From Sinomonas atrocyanea (lineage in GTDB: Bacteria > Actinomycetota > Actinomycetes > Actinomycetales > Micrococcaceae), in assembly GCF_030812675.1 (NCBI RefSeq), contig NZ_JAUSTE010000011.1, forward strand, positions 62,001 through 126,000: 64,000 nucleotides of DNA. The letters are read 5' to 3'. The position numbers and the translations under genes were made by a program. Below, in pieces: positions 7,740 through 15,931 of this stretch. The notes beneath the pieces were generated by a model. It did no database searches. It was not told where the DNA came from and saw nothing but the letters and a program-made list of their open reading frames with translations. Within the stretch, counting starts at the first letter, position 1; each line of letters opens with the position of its first letter.

Positions 7740-9112
7740 CAGTTCCCCGCCGTTCCAGGGGCCGGGACGGCGAGCGCCTGGGCCGGGTCCGCGCGGCGGG
7801 AGCGGCGGCCGAGCTCGTCCTTGGGCACCCGGTACGTCTCGCGGGCCGAGAGCACGGCCAGGGCGGAGACGAGGCAGAAGGCCACCGTCATCCAGCCCAC
7901 GGGGCCCCAGTTGGCGGAGTTGCCCGCGGTGATCGCGGCGCCGATGGCCGGGGTGAAGCCGGCCACGACGAGGCCGAGCATGAGGCTCACTGCCATGCCG
8001 GAGTAGCGCGTCCTGGCCGGGAACAGCTCGGGGAAGTAGGCGGGGTAGACGCCGTTGGGCATGGCGTAGAAGATGCCCGTGAGGCCGATCCCGGCGGCGA
8101 AGATCAGCGGCCAGCTCCGGGTCGAGAGGGCTCCGAAGAACACGAAGACCATGACGGCGCTGCCCAGGGCGCCGACGATGAAGACCGGCTTGCGGCCGAT
8201 CTTGTCTGCCAGGAGTGCGAAGAGCGGCTGCGTGAAGACCGTGACGGCATTGGCCACAGCGATGACCACCAGCATGGTCGGCTTGTCCAGCTTCACCACC
8301 GCGGTCGCGTAGGTCAGCGCGAAGACGGTGAAGACGGTGCCGACCATCGTCACGAGGGCGGCGAGGGTCACGCGGACCACGTTGGGGAAGTCGTTGCGGA
8401 ACAGGTCCACGAGCGGGACCGCGGCAGTCTGGGCGTCCTCCTTGATCTCGGCGAACAGCTCGGGCTCCTCGAGCCGGCGGCGCAGGTAGAAGGCGACGAA
8501 CGTGACCACTGCGCTGAGCAGGAACGGGATGCGCCAGCCCCAGGACATGAGGACCGGCTGCGGGAGCATGGTGACCGGGATGAACACGATGCTCGAGACC
8601 ACGATGCCGAACTGGATCCCGCTCATGGTGAAGCTCGTGAAGAAGGCCCGGCGGCCCTCCGGCGCGTGCTCGAGCGTCAGGGAGCTCGAGCCCGGCGACT
8701 CTCCGCCGGCGGAGAGCCCCTGGATGAAGCGCAGCGCGATGAGCGCGGCCGGGGCGAGGCCCCCGACGGCGCTGTAGGTGGGGAGGCAGCCGATGAGGAA
8801 CGTCGAGGCGCCCATGAGCACGAGGGTCAGCAGCAGGACGTTCTTCCGCCCCATCCGGTCGCCGAAGTGGCCCCAGATGACGGCGCCGAGCGGGCGGGCG
8901 ACGTAGGCGACCCCGAGGGTGGCGAACGAGAGCAGCGTCCCGGCCGCGCCGGCGTCGGGGAAGAACAGCTTGCCGAAGAACAGGGCCGCGGCGGAGCCGA
9001 AGATGAAGAAGTCGTAGTACTCGAGCGTGCTGCCCAGGAAACCGGACAGGGCCGCAATCCGCGCGTTCTGGGTGCGCGGCGTGCGGGAGTCGGTGGATGT
9101 CGACGCTGACAT
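7739..9112 (-). CDS. MHS-family MFS transporter (shikimate/aromatic-acid importer type), copy 1
   Basis: This 457-residue MFS protein of the metabolite:H+ symporter (MHS) subfamily is related to ShiA, ProP, KgtP and PcaT. The N-terminal STLEYYDFFIFGSAAALFF block and the loop motif GHFGDRMGRKN are diagnostic, and about twelve hydrophobic segments follow. It is the first gene of the minus-strand operon, so it most likely imports the compound that the six downstream enzymes degrade. MHS members typically carry carboxylates, quinate/shikimate, betaines or aromatic acids. It starts at ATG 9112, downstream of a promoter region containing a 17-bp palindrome. Three further MHS genes lie in this window (36972, 45249, 48802). 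Confidence 0.92.
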   Translation of the reverse strand: MSASTSTDSRTPRTQNARIAALSGFLGSTLEYYDFFIFGSAAALFFGKLFFPDAGAAGTLLSFATLGVAYVARPLGAVIWGHFGDRMGRKNVLLLTLVLMGASTFLIGCLPTYSAVGGLAPAALIALRFIQGLSAGGESPGSSSLTLEHAPEGRRAFFTSFTMSGIQFGIVVSSIVFIPVTMLPQPVLMSWGWRIPFLLSAVVTFVAFYLRRRLEEPELFAEIKEDAQTAAVPLVDLFRNDFPNVVRVTLAALVTMVGTVFTVFALTYATAVVKLDKPTMLVVIAVANAVTVFTQPLFALLADKIGRKPVFIVGALGSAVMVFVFFGALSTRSWPLIFAAGIGLTGIFYAMPNGVYPAYFPELFPARTRYSGMAVSLMLGLVVAGFTPAIGAAITAGNSANWGPVGWMTVAFCLVSALAVLSARETYRVPKDELGRRSRRADPAQALAVPAPGTAGN

Positions 9113-9200
9113 GGATGCTCCCTTCGGGTGATGCCGCCCACGGGAGGTGGCGGCTCATCCAGCATGGGGGCGCCCATTGTGGCGCGTCCAACACTTAGTT

Positions 9201-9230
9201 GATCTAGGACTATGTGCGTATCACGCACAA
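9201..9230 (-). promoter_or_regulatory. Putative promoter and operator of the seven-gene operon
   Basis: On the minus strand a -35-like TTGTGC (9230-9225) is followed after 18 bases by a -10-like TAGATC (9206-9201). The -35 end overlaps a perfect inverted repeat TGTGCGT-ATC-ACGCACA at 9213-9229, a good candidate operator. The binding protein is not identified; the LysR gene at 10170 is the nearest regulator but lgt lies between them. Confidence 0.45.
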
Positions 9231-9240
9231 TTCTGGAGGG

Positions 9241-10122
9241 TCACTCCACGGCGGGGGCCGCGGCCTCCTCGGGCCGGGCCTGCGAGCGCGGGCGCCGGAA
9301 CGTGAGCAGGAACGCGATCACGGCCGCCACGAACAGCAGGCCGGAGACCCAGGTGTTGACCCGGAGCCCGAGGATGAGGTTCGCGTAGTCCGAGCGCATG
9401 AGCTCGAAGACGAACCGCCCGGCCGTGTAGACGGCAATGTAGAGGGCGAGCACGCTCCCGGCGCCGAGCCGGACCTTCCGGTCGAGCCAGATGATCGCTG
9501 CCGCGGTCGCGAGGCACCAGATCGACTCGTAGAGGAAGGTGGGCTGGAAGTAGCCGAGCACGACGGGGTTGCCGGCGGCATCCGTGACCGCACGGCCCGT
9601 GGAGAGGTCCATCTGGTGGATCTGCAGCCCCCAGGGAAGGTCGGTCGGGTCGCCGTAGAGCTCGTTGTTGAACCAGTTGCCCCACCGTCCGATCCCCTGG
9701 GCAGCGAGCACCCCGGGCGCCACGGCGTCCGCGAACGCCAGGAAGGAGGCGCCCGCGCGTCGGCACCCGATCCACACGCCCACGGCGCCGAGCGCCACAG
9801 CGCCCCAGATGCCGAGCCCGCCGTCCCAGATCGCGAACGCGTTCCAGGGGTTCCTGCCCGGCAGGAAGTACAGCTCGGGGTCGGTGATGACGTGGTAGAT
9901 GCGCCCGCCCACGATCCCGAACGGAATGGCCCACAGGCTGATGTCGATCGCCTCTCCGGCCCGCCCGCCCCGCTGCCGCCACCGGCGTGCCGTGATCCAC
10001 ACGGCGACGGCGATGCCGAGCATGATGCACAGGGCATAGAAGTGGATGGTCAGCGGCCCAAGGGGGAAGCCGCTCACTGTGGGGGAAGGGAAATAGGCCG
10101 GAACCGACGCGTTCACGCTCAC
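9241..10122 (-). CDS. lgt: Prolipoprotein diacylglyceryl transferase
   Basis: Lgt transfers the diacylglyceryl group from phosphatidylglycerol to the lipobox cysteine of prolipoproteins at the membrane. This 293-residue copy shows the family signature GRWGNWFNNELYGDPT (residues 145-160) with the essential Arg146 and Asn149. It also has the WDGGLG block at 99-104 and, near residues 246-254, the Y-x3-R-x3-E triad (YTAGRFVFE) that matches catalytic Y235/R239/E243 of the E. coli enzyme. Several membrane segments are evident. The start is GTG at 10122. In Arthrobacter relatives lgt normally follows trpA. Here it stands between a catabolic operon and a LysR gene, so it may be a second copy. Confidence 0.95.
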   Translation of the reverse strand: MSVNASVPAYFPSPTVSGFPLGPLTIHFYALCIMLGIAVAVWITARRWRQRGGRAGEAIDISLWAIPFGIVGGRIYHVITDPELYFLPGRNPWNAFAIWDGGLGIWGAVALGAVGVWIGCRRAGASFLAFADAVAPGVLAAQGIGRWGNWFNNELYGDPTDLPWGLQIHQMDLSTGRAVTDAAGNPVVLGYFQPTFLYESIWCLATAAAIIWLDRKVRLGAGSVLALYIAVYTAGRFVFELMRSDYANLILGLRVNTWVSGLLFVAAVIAFLLTFRRPRSQARPEEAAAPAVE

Positions 10123-10169
10123 TGCCGGATCCTACCAATTCCAGGTGGCCGGGAACCGGGCGCCGCGGG

Positions 10170-11063
10170 TCAGGCCGGGGTGGGCAGCACCTGCTCGGCA
10201 ACCTCGAGCACGTGCGGCAGCACGCGCGAGGGGTTGGCGGGCGCCCACGCGAGCCCGTGCTGGAGGTAGGGCTGCGGGCCGGAGAGCGGGATGTACACGG
10301 CCCCGTGCGGCAGGATGTCGCTCATGCCCTCGCTCACGAGGCTCACGCCCATCCCGGCGGCGACGAACGTGAGGATCATGAACGGGTCGCCGATCGTCTG
10401 CACCACGCGCGGCCGGAACCCCGCCGCGACGCAGGCGGCCGTGGCCGTGCGCTCGAGGTCCGACCCGCCGCCGGAGGGCATCATGACGAAGTCCTCGCCG
10501 CGCAGCTCTGCGAGGTCGAGCGAGGGCCGGTGGGCGAGGGCGTGGTCCACAGGGACGACGGCGCCGAGCGCCTCCCGCGCGATCAGGCGGGAGGCGAGCG
10601 GGGACGGGTCGAGCGGGAGTCCCACGAAGGCCAGGTCGAGCGTTCCCTGCATGAGCTGCGCGACGGCGTCGCCCGTCACCACGCGGCCCTGCAGCGAGAG
10701 GACCACGTCCGGGTAGCGGCGGCGCAGCGCCCGGGTGAGCCGCGGGAGGGTGCGGTGGTTGATGGCGCCGGTGAAGCTCATGGTCAGGTGCCCGTAGACG
10801 GTCCCCACGGAGGCGTGGGCGGCCTGCCGGGCGACCTCGAGCTCGTCCAGGGCGCGGTAGGCGTGCGGCAGCAGGGAGCGGCCGGCGGGGGTGAGGGCCA
10901 CGCTGCGCGTGCTGCGGTCGAACAGCGGCACGCCCATGTCCTTCTCGAGCTTGCGGATGGTCTGGCTCAGCGGCGACTGGGCCATGTGCAGCCGCGTGGC
11001 TGCGCGCCCGAAGTGCAGCTCCTCGGCCACGGCGACGAACGCCTCGAGCCACCTGATCTCCAC
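10170..11063 (-). CDS. LysR-family transcriptional regulator
   Basis: This 297-residue LysR regulator has its winged helix-turn-helix at about residues 18-37 (FGRAATRLHMAQSPLSQTIR), followed by a periplasmic-binding-like effector domain. The GTG at 11063 gives the canonical LysR N-terminus MEIRWLEAFVAVAEEL. The longer open frame is antisense to the MFS gene and is ignored. It is divergent from the MFS gene at 11136 with 72 bases between, the classic LysR arrangement, so it probably controls that transporter and itself. Confidence 0.9.
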   Translation of the reverse strand: MEIRWLEAFVAVAEELHFGRAATRLHMAQSPLSQTIRKLEKDMGVPLFDRSTRSVALTPAGRSLLPHAYRALDELEVARQAAHASVGTVYGHLTMSFTGAINHRTLPRLTRALRRRYPDVVLSLQGRVVTGDAVAQLMQGTLDLAFVGLPLDPSPLASRLIAREALGAVVPVDHALAHRPSLDLAELRGEDFVMMPSGGGSDLERTATAACVAAGFRPRVVQTIGDPFMILTFVAAGMGVSLVSEGMSDILPHGAVYIPLSGPQPYLQHGLAWAPANPSRVLPHVLEVAEQVLPTPA

Positions 11064-11123
11064 GGGCCCATTCAAGCACCTGCCCAGCCGCTCCCGGCTC
11101 CCCGCCCCCGCCGGGCGGCTGAG

Positions 11124-11138
11124 TAGGGTGGACGGGTG
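11124..11138 (+). promoter_or_regulatory. -10 box TAGGGT placed for a leaderless mRNA
   Basis: TAGGGT at 11124-11129 ends six bases before the GTG start at 11136, the distance at which transcription would begin on the start codon itself. No Shine-Dalgarno sequence precedes the GTG. Leaderless mRNAs are common in actinobacteria; no clear -35 box is visible. Confidence 0.4.
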
Positions 11139-12314
11139 ACCGCGGCGAAGGACTCCCCCACAGCACTGCCCACCGAGGGGATCCCGGACCGGGTGCTGAT
11201 GTCCATCGGCTTCCTGTCCTTCTTCGACCGGTTCGCCACTCCCCCGATGCTCGTGGTCCTCGCGGCCCGGACCGGCATGTCCCTCGCGGAGGCGGTGGGA
11301 CTGGTGGCCGCCTACTCGCTCCTGTACGCCCTCGGGCAGCCCGTGTGGGGGTTCATCAGCGACCGGTTCGGCCGGGTGGCGGTGCTCCGCACGGCCCTGG
11401 CCGGCCTGGCCGTGGCGGCGGTGGCCAGCACGCTGTTCAGCGCGCACGTCCCGCTGCTCGTTGCCCGCTCGGCCGCCGGGCTCATGGCCGGGTGCCTGTA
11501 CCCGACACTCCTGACCATCATCGGCGACACGCGCACCGGCGTCGCGAAGGCCCGCGGCCTCTCCGAGCTGCAGGTCTACTCGGCCCTCGGCACCACCGGG
11601 GCCACCCTCGCCGCCGGCACCATCGCGGCGTACACGGATTGGCGGGTGGTGTTCGGGCTGCCCGCCCTCGGCTGCCTCGCCCTCCTGATCCTCCTCCGCC
11701 GCGCGCACGACGGCGGCACGCACCGCCGCGGTCCCGTCGACTTCCGCGCGGCGTTCTCGGGCGCGGCCCTCGGCGTGTACGGGGTGGCCGTGCTCGAGGG
11801 CGCGGTGCTCATGGGCGTGCTGACCTACTTCGTGCCGGCACTGCAGCACGCGGACGTGCCCATCGCCCTCGCGGGAGTGCTCGCCGCCGGCTACGGCGTC
11901 GGGGTGATTGCGGGCGCCCGGCTCATGCGCCGGCTCGTGCAGCGCCTCTCGCGCACGCGGCTCATGGGCCTGGGCGGGGCGGTGCTGCTGGTGGGCTATG
12001 CGGCGTCGTCGGTCGTGCAGAATCCGGCGGCGATCACCGCCACCGCGGTCCTCGTCGGGGCCTCGAACGCGATCCTGCACTCCTCGGTGCAGGGCTGGGC
12101 CACCGAGGTCGCGCCGGCGGCCAGGGCCACCGCGGTGGCCCTGTTCGCCTGTGCGCTGTTCCTCGGCAGCTCGGTGGGGACCTTCCTCACGGCGCCGCTC
12201 GCCGGGGCCGGCCAGTACGGGGCGATCTTCCTGCTCGGGCTCGGCGCCACGGCGGTGCTCATCGCGGTGGTGACGGCCGGGCACTCGGCGTGGCAGCGGC
12301 GTCGGGCGCGGTAG
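11136..12314 (+). CDS. MFS transporter (DHA1-like, 12 TM)
   Basis: This 392-residue MFS permease has about twelve hydrophobic segments and the cytoplasmic loop motif GFISDRFGRVAVLR after TM2. The overall form resembles DHA1-type drug or metabolite efflux carriers. It is divergent from the LysR gene at 10170-11063 and is probably its target. The GTG start at 11136 lacks a ribosome binding site but sits just after a -10 box. The gene ends in a hairpin that overlaps its stop codon. The substrate cannot be told from sequence. Confidence 0.88.
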   Translation: MTAAKDSPTALPTEGIPDRVLMSIGFLSFFDRFATPPMLVVLAARTGMSLAEAVGLVAAYSLLYALGQPVWGFISDRFGRVAVLRTALAGLAVAAVASTLFSAHVPLLVARSAAGLMAGCLYPTLLTIIGDTRTGVAKARGLSELQVYSALGTTGATLAAGTIAAYTDWRVVFGLPALGCLALLILLRRAHDGGTHRRGPVDFRAAFSGAALGVYGVAVLEGAVLMGVLTYFVPALQHADVPIALAGVLAAGYGVGVIAGARLMRRLVQRLSRTRLMGLGGAVLLVGYAASSVVQNPAAITATAVLVGASNAILHSSVQGWATEVAPAARATAVALFACALFLGSSVGTFLTAPLAGAGQYGAIFLLGLGATAVLIAVVTAGHSAWQRRRAR

Positions 12315-12335
12315 GGGCGGCCAGGAGATCGCCCC
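12314..12335. terminator. Short hairpin between convergent genes
   Basis: A 6-bp inverted repeat (GGGGCG 12314-12319, CGCCCC 12330-12335) with a ten-base loop fills the 23-base gap between the convergent MFS and monooxygenase genes. It may stop transcription from both sides. The stem is short and the call is weak. Confidence 0.35.
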
Positions 12336-12337
12336 GG

Positions 12338-12643
12338 TCAGAACATGTCCGGTGAGTCGACCCGCTCCCCGACGGTGATCTGCGGGGCCACGGTGAGGTC
12401 GGCGCCGACCGTGCCCATGAAGTCCCGCAGCGCCGGATCGCTGAAGAAGCTCTCGAACTCCTGCGCGGATTCCCACTCGTCGTTGATGAGGATGTAGCCC
12501 TCTCCCACACCGAACTGGTGGTGGAGGGCGCCGTGCTCCTTGGCACTCGCGGCAATCTTCCGGTACTCCTCAGCATGGTCCTCGAGGGACTTCGTGAAGA
12601 CGCCTGTGTCCCCGGAAACCTTGACCGCGACGATGACAGACAT
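12338..12643 (-). CDS. Antibiotic biosynthesis monooxygenase (ABM) domain protein
   Basis: This 101-residue alpha/beta-barrel protein of the dimeric ABM family (quinol monooxygenase YgiN-like) has the typical pattern: an initial VIVAVKV strand, an acidic helix, a HHQFGVGEGYILINDEW hairpin and a final helix with FF. Members either oxidise quinols without cofactor or act as small ligand-binding proteins. It stands alone and convergent to the MFS gene. A good ribosome binding site (GGAGG) lies ahead of ATG 12643. No catalytic role is established. Confidence 0.82.
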   Translation of the reverse strand: MSVIVAVKVSGDTGVFTKSLEDHAEEYRKIAASAKEHGALHHQFGVGEGYILINDEWESAQEFESFFSDPALRDFMGTVGADLTVAPQITVGERVDSPDMF

Positions 12644-12828
12644 GGCGATTGACCTCCTGCTAAGTGAGACCGCTGCTCATGGTAGGAAGCGGTGCCGCGG
12701 CCCGCAAGGGTGCAGGGCGGCCTTCCCGCGGGCGCCCGGCGGGCCTACCCTGAAACCGTCCACAGAGACCGTCCCCGCTGGGAAGCTGGAGGCTCGTCTG
12801 GGGCGGCTTCGAGTCCAAGGAGCACGCC

Positions 12829-13215
12829 ATGAGCACCAACGCGTCCATCAACACCGTCACGAGCCTGAACGTGAAGTCCCACGACGACCCCGACGAGAAG
12901 CGCCGGCCCGACAAGTCCGAGATCGACCTCGTGACCGTGGGGGACTACACGATCGGGCGCCTCACGTTCGCCCCCGGCTGGCGCTGGTCGGACTGCATCA
13001 AGCCGGTCGCGGGTACCGACACCTGCCAGAACAACCACGTGGGCTATTGCGTTTCCGGCACCCTCGAGGTCCGCCTCGCCACGGGTGAAAGCGCAACGAT
13101 CACGGCCGGCAGCTCGTACACGATCCCGCCGGGCCACGACGCCTGGGTCGTGGGCGAGGAGAAGTTCGTGGGGCTGGAGTTCCTCAGCGCCGCGGTCTTC
13201 GCGAAGCCGGAGTGA
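12829..13215 (+). CDS. Cupin-domain protein
   Basis: This small 128-residue protein has a single cupin barrel. The motif-1 region (NNHVGYCVSGTLEVRLATGE) and motif-2 region (IPPGHDAWVVGEEKFVGLEF) are recognisable, though the metal-binding His/Glu set is incomplete: one His in motif 1 and one in motif 2. It begins a plus-strand series cupin, OYE, FAD-linked oxidase. It may be an enzyme accessory or small-molecule sensor; the function is unknown. Confidence 0.85.
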   Translation: MSTNASINTVTSLNVKSHDDPDEKRRPDKSEIDLVTVGDYTIGRLTFAPGWRWSDCIKPVAGTDTCQNNHVGYCVSGTLEVRLATGESATITAGSSYTIPPGHDAWVVGEEKFVGLEFLSAAVFAKPE

Positions 13216-13234
13216 GCCACGCCGTGGGCGCCAT

Positions 13235-13264
13235 TTGACGGCGGGGGCACCGCGCGGAAGCCTT
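13235..13264 (+). promoter_or_regulatory. Possible promoter for the OYE gene
   Basis: A consensus-like -35 TTGACG (13235-13240) lies 18 bases before a weak -10 AGCCTT (13259-13264), which ends six bases before ATG 13271. This suggests the OYE gene has its own, possibly leaderless, start. Confidence 0.3.
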
Positions 13265-13270
13265 GGCACC

Positions 13271-14359
13271 ATGCGTGCCGAGAAGCTCTTCACCCCCGTC
13301 GACATCCGGGGCGTCCATGTCAGGAACCGCCTGTGGGCCTCGCCCATGTGCCAGTACTCGGTCGAGGAATGGGACGGGGTGCCCACCGACTGGCACCTCG
13401 CCCACCTCGGCTCCCTCTCCCGCGGCGGCGCCGGCCTCGTGATGACCGAGGCCAGCGCCGTCAACCCCGAGGGGCGCATCACCAACTGGGACACGGGCAT
13501 CTGGAACGATGCCCAGGCGGACGCGTGGCGCCGGATCGTCGGCTTCGTCCACTCCCAGGGGGCCACCGCCGCGATGCAGCTCGCCCACGCGGGCCGCAAG
13601 GCCTCGACCTTCCGCGAGTGGAGCGGCAGGGGCAGCCAGCCGATCGAGGACGGCGGCTGGGAGACCGTGGCGCCGTCCGCGGTCGCCTTCGACGGCTACG
13701 CGACGCCGCGCGAGCTGAGCGTGGAGGAGATCGCGGGCATCGTCGCGGACTTCGCCGCCGCGGCCCGCCGGGCGCTGGACGCCGGCTTCGACGTGCTCGA
13801 GATCCACGGCGCCCATGGCTACCTCGTGCACCAGTTCCTGTCCCCGCTCTCCAACCTGCGCACCGACGAGTACGGCGGCAGCCTCGAGAACCGGGCCCGC
13901 ATCCTGCTCGAGATCGTCCGGGCCGTTCGGGCAGAGGCGGGCGACGCCGTCCCCCTCCTCGTGCGCCTCTCGGCGACCGACTGGGTGGACGGCGGCTGGA
14001 ACCTCGAGGACACCATCACGGTGGCCGGATGGGCGGCCGAGGAGGGCGCCGACTGGTTCGACCTGTCCTCCGGCGGCCTCGTGGCCCGGGCCAGCATCCC
14101 GGTCAAGCCCATGTACCAGGTGGGGTTCGCCACGGCCGTCCGCCAGGGCACCGGGATGCCGGTCAACGCCGTCGGCCTCATCACCACCCCGCAGGAGGCC
14201 GCGCAGATCGTGGGCAACGACGAGGCCGACGCCGTCATGGTGGCGCGCGAGTTCCTCCGCGATCCCCACTTCGGGCTCCGGGCCGCGCACGAGCTCGGAG
14301 TCGAGCTCGACTACTGGCCGCCGCAGTACACCCGCGCGAAGTGGCGCACCGAGGCCTGA
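13271..14359 (+). CDS. NADH:flavin oxidoreductase, YqjM-like Old Yellow Enzyme
   Basis: This 362-residue FMN ene-reductase of the YqjM subclass has the redox-tuning C27 and Y30 (SPMCQYS), flavin-contacting Q103, and the substrate-binding H179/H182 with Y184 (IHGAHGYL). The subclass-typical LSPLSNLRTDEYGGSLENR segment follows. Such enzymes reduce alpha,beta-unsaturated carbonyls using NAD(P)H. Unlike the protein at 2831 it has no FeS or FAD domain. It lies 26 bases before the FAD-linked oxidase gene, suggesting co-transcription. Its physiological substrate is unknown. Confidence 0.93.
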   Translation: MRAEKLFTPVDIRGVHVRNRLWASPMCQYSVEEWDGVPTDWHLAHLGSLSRGGAGLVMTEASAVNPEGRITNWDTGIWNDAQADAWRRIVGFVHSQGATAAMQLAHAGRKASTFREWSGRGSQPIEDGGWETVAPSAVAFDGYATPRELSVEEIAGIVADFAAAARRALDAGFDVLEIHGAHGYLVHQFLSPLSNLRTDEYGGSLENRARILLEIVRAVRAEAGDAVPLLVRLSATDWVDGGWNLEDTITVAGWAAEEGADWFDLSSGGLVARASIPVKPMYQVGFATAVRQGTGMPVNAVGLITTPQEAAQIVGNDEADAVMVAREFLRDPHFGLRAAHELGVELDYWPPQYTRAKWRTEA

Positions 14360-14385
14360 CCCCGGAACCCGACCGGAGGACCTCC

Positions 14386-15762
14386 ATGCCCCTCGCCCAG
14401 CTCGCCGCCGTCGTCGAGTCCCTCCACGCAGCCCTGCCGGGCAGGGTGGAGGCCGACCCCGGGCGGCTCCTGCCGTACACCACCGACCGCTCGGGCCACC
14501 GCTCAGCCGGAGCCCCGCTGGCCGCGGTGTACCCGGCCAGCGTCGAGGACGTGCAGGCCGTGTGCCGGATCGCGTCCGCGGCCGGGGTGCCGATCGTGGG
14601 CCGCGGCGCCGGCACCGGGCTCGCCGGCGGGGCCATCGCCGGCCCGGGAGAGATCGTGCTGTCCCTGAGGGACATGGACCGGATCCTGGAGGTCTCCGAG
14701 GCGAACCGGCTCGCCGTCGTCCAGCCCGGCATCCTCAACGGCGACCTCAACCGGGCCCTCGCCGGGCACGGCCTGTGGTGGGCGCCCGACCCGGCGAGCA
14801 AGGACATCTCCACCGTGGGCGGGAACATCGCCATGAACGCCGGCGGACTGCTCTGCGCGAAGTACGGGGTCACGCGGGAGGCGGTGCTCGCCCTGAAGGT
14901 GGTCCTGGCCGACGGGCGGCTCATCTCCGTGGGCCACCGCACCGTCAAAGGGGTCACCGGCTACGACCCGTGCGCCCTCATGATCGGCTCCGAGGGGACC
15001 CTCGGGATCATCGTCGAGTGCACCCTCAAGCTCACCCCGCTCGTCACCGGGGAGACCGCCACGCTCGGGGCGTTCTTCGCCACGCTCGAGGACGCCGTCG
15101 CGGCCGTCACCGAGGTGACCCGGCAGGGGCACGTGCCCGCGATCATGGAGCTCATGGACCGCCGCACGCTCGACTGCGTGCGCCAGCACACGGGCCACGA
15201 CGTGGCACCGGGCGCCGAGGCCTACGTGCTCGTCCAGTGCGACGGCCCCTCCGCCCTCGCCACCGCCGAGCAGATCGCCGCCCTGGCGCGCGGCGCCGGT
15301 GCCACTGTCCGGACCACCACCGACCCCGAGGAGTCCGCGCGCCTGGTCGGCTTCCGCCGCAGCGCCTTCCCGGCGCTCGAGGCGATGGGCACCCTGCTGG
15401 TCGAGGACATCGCCGTGCCCCGGGACAGGGTGGGCGAGGCCTTCGCCGCGGTCCGCCGGATCGAGGAGAAGTACCAGGTGATGATCCCGACCACCTGCCA
15501 CGCCGGGGACGGGAACCTGCACCCCACGTTCGTCTTCACCGGCGAGGACGTCCCCGAGCACGTCTGGGCCGCGGCCGGAGAGATCTTCGCGACCGCCCTG
15601 GACCTCGGCGGGACGCTCACGGGCGAGCACGGCATCGGCCTGCTCAAGCGCCGGTGGCTCGGCGACGAGCTGGGCGCGGAACAGTACGCCCTCCAGCGCG
15701 AGATCAAGCGCGTCTTCGACCCCCACGGCATCCTCAACCCCGGCAAGGTCTTCGCCGAGTAG
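14386..15762 (+). CDS. FAD-linked 2-hydroxyacid oxidase (GlcD/D-lactate dehydrogenase type)
   Basis: This 458-residue flavoprotein of the VAO/PCMH family is a GlcD-like D-2-hydroxyacid dehydrogenase. The FAD phosphate motif GRGAGTGLAGG is at residues 72-82, the metal/substrate block HAGDGNLHP is near 370 and GEHGIG near 413. These enzymes oxidise D-lactate, glycolate or other 2-hydroxyacids. The subunits GlcE and GlcF are not adjacent, so it acts alone or with unlinked partners. A strong GGAGG lies seven bases before ATG 14386. A paralogue with the same motifs lies at 35526-36920. A GC-rich hairpin follows the gene. Confidence 0.92.
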   Translation: MPLAQLAAVVESLHAALPGRVEADPGRLLPYTTDRSGHRSAGAPLAAVYPASVEDVQAVCRIASAAGVPIVGRGAGTGLAGGAIAGPGEIVLSLRDMDRILEVSEANRLAVVQPGILNGDLNRALAGHGLWWAPDPASKDISTVGGNIAMNAGGLLCAKYGVTREAVLALKVVLADGRLISVGHRTVKGVTGYDPCALMIGSEGTLGIIVECTLKLTPLVTGETATLGAFFATLEDAVAAVTEVTRQGHVPAIMELMDRRTLDCVRQHTGHDVAPGAEAYVLVQCDGPSALATAEQIAALARGAGATVRTTTDPEESARLVGFRRSAFPALEAMGTLLVEDIAVPRDRVGEAFAAVRRIEEKYQVMIPTTCHAGDGNLHPTFVFTGEDVPEHVWAAAGEIFATALDLGGTLTGEHGIGLLKRRWLGDELGAEQYALQREIKRVFDPHGILNPGKVFAE

Positions 15763-15789
15763 CGCTAGACGCCGGTCGCCCACGGGCGG

Positions 15790-15813
15790 CCGGCGCGGCC
15801 GGGCCCGCGCCGG
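15790..15813 (+). terminator. GC-rich hairpin after the FAD-linked oxidase
   Basis: A perfect 9-bp stem (CCGGCGCGG 15790-15798 and CCGCGCCGG 15805-15813) with a six-base loop sits 28 bases past the stop at 15762. There is no T-run. Likely terminator of the 12829-15762 series. Confidence 0.55.
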
Positions 15814-15880
15814 TTGCGTGCCCCGCCCCTGTGTGCGATCGTTCAGAGGAATCGTGGCCCGTCGGCAGGAGGTGAGACCC

Positions 15881-15931
15881 ATGAACGCACAGGAGTGGGT
15901 GCTCCCCCGCCGTCCACGAGCGCGCGACTGA
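15881..15931 (+). CDS. 16-codon ORF with strong ribosome binding site, possible leader peptide
   Basis: ATG 15881 is preceded by a near-perfect Shine-Dalgarno (AGGAGGTGAG) and encodes MNAQEWVLPRRPRARD followed by TGA. Its stop codon lies inside a perfect 7-bp hairpin, GCGACTG-ACG-CAGTCGC (15924-15940), 45 bases before the patatin start. The arrangement is like a leader peptide whose translation controls a downstream hairpin. No run of a single regulatory codon is obvious, though arginine is frequent (four of 16). This is a prediction from layout alone. Confidence 0.4.
   Translation: MNAQEWVLPRRPRARD

Noticed and set aside
10170-12476. LysR gene extended to 768 residues
   Set aside because: The extension is antisense to the MFS gene at 11136; GTG 11063 yields the standard LysR start.
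13271-14359. Shared pathway between this OYE series and the 154-9112 operon because both have OYE enzymes
   Set aside because: The two OYEs are of different subclasses (YqjM type against FeS/FAD fusion) and are separated by unrelated genes on different strands.
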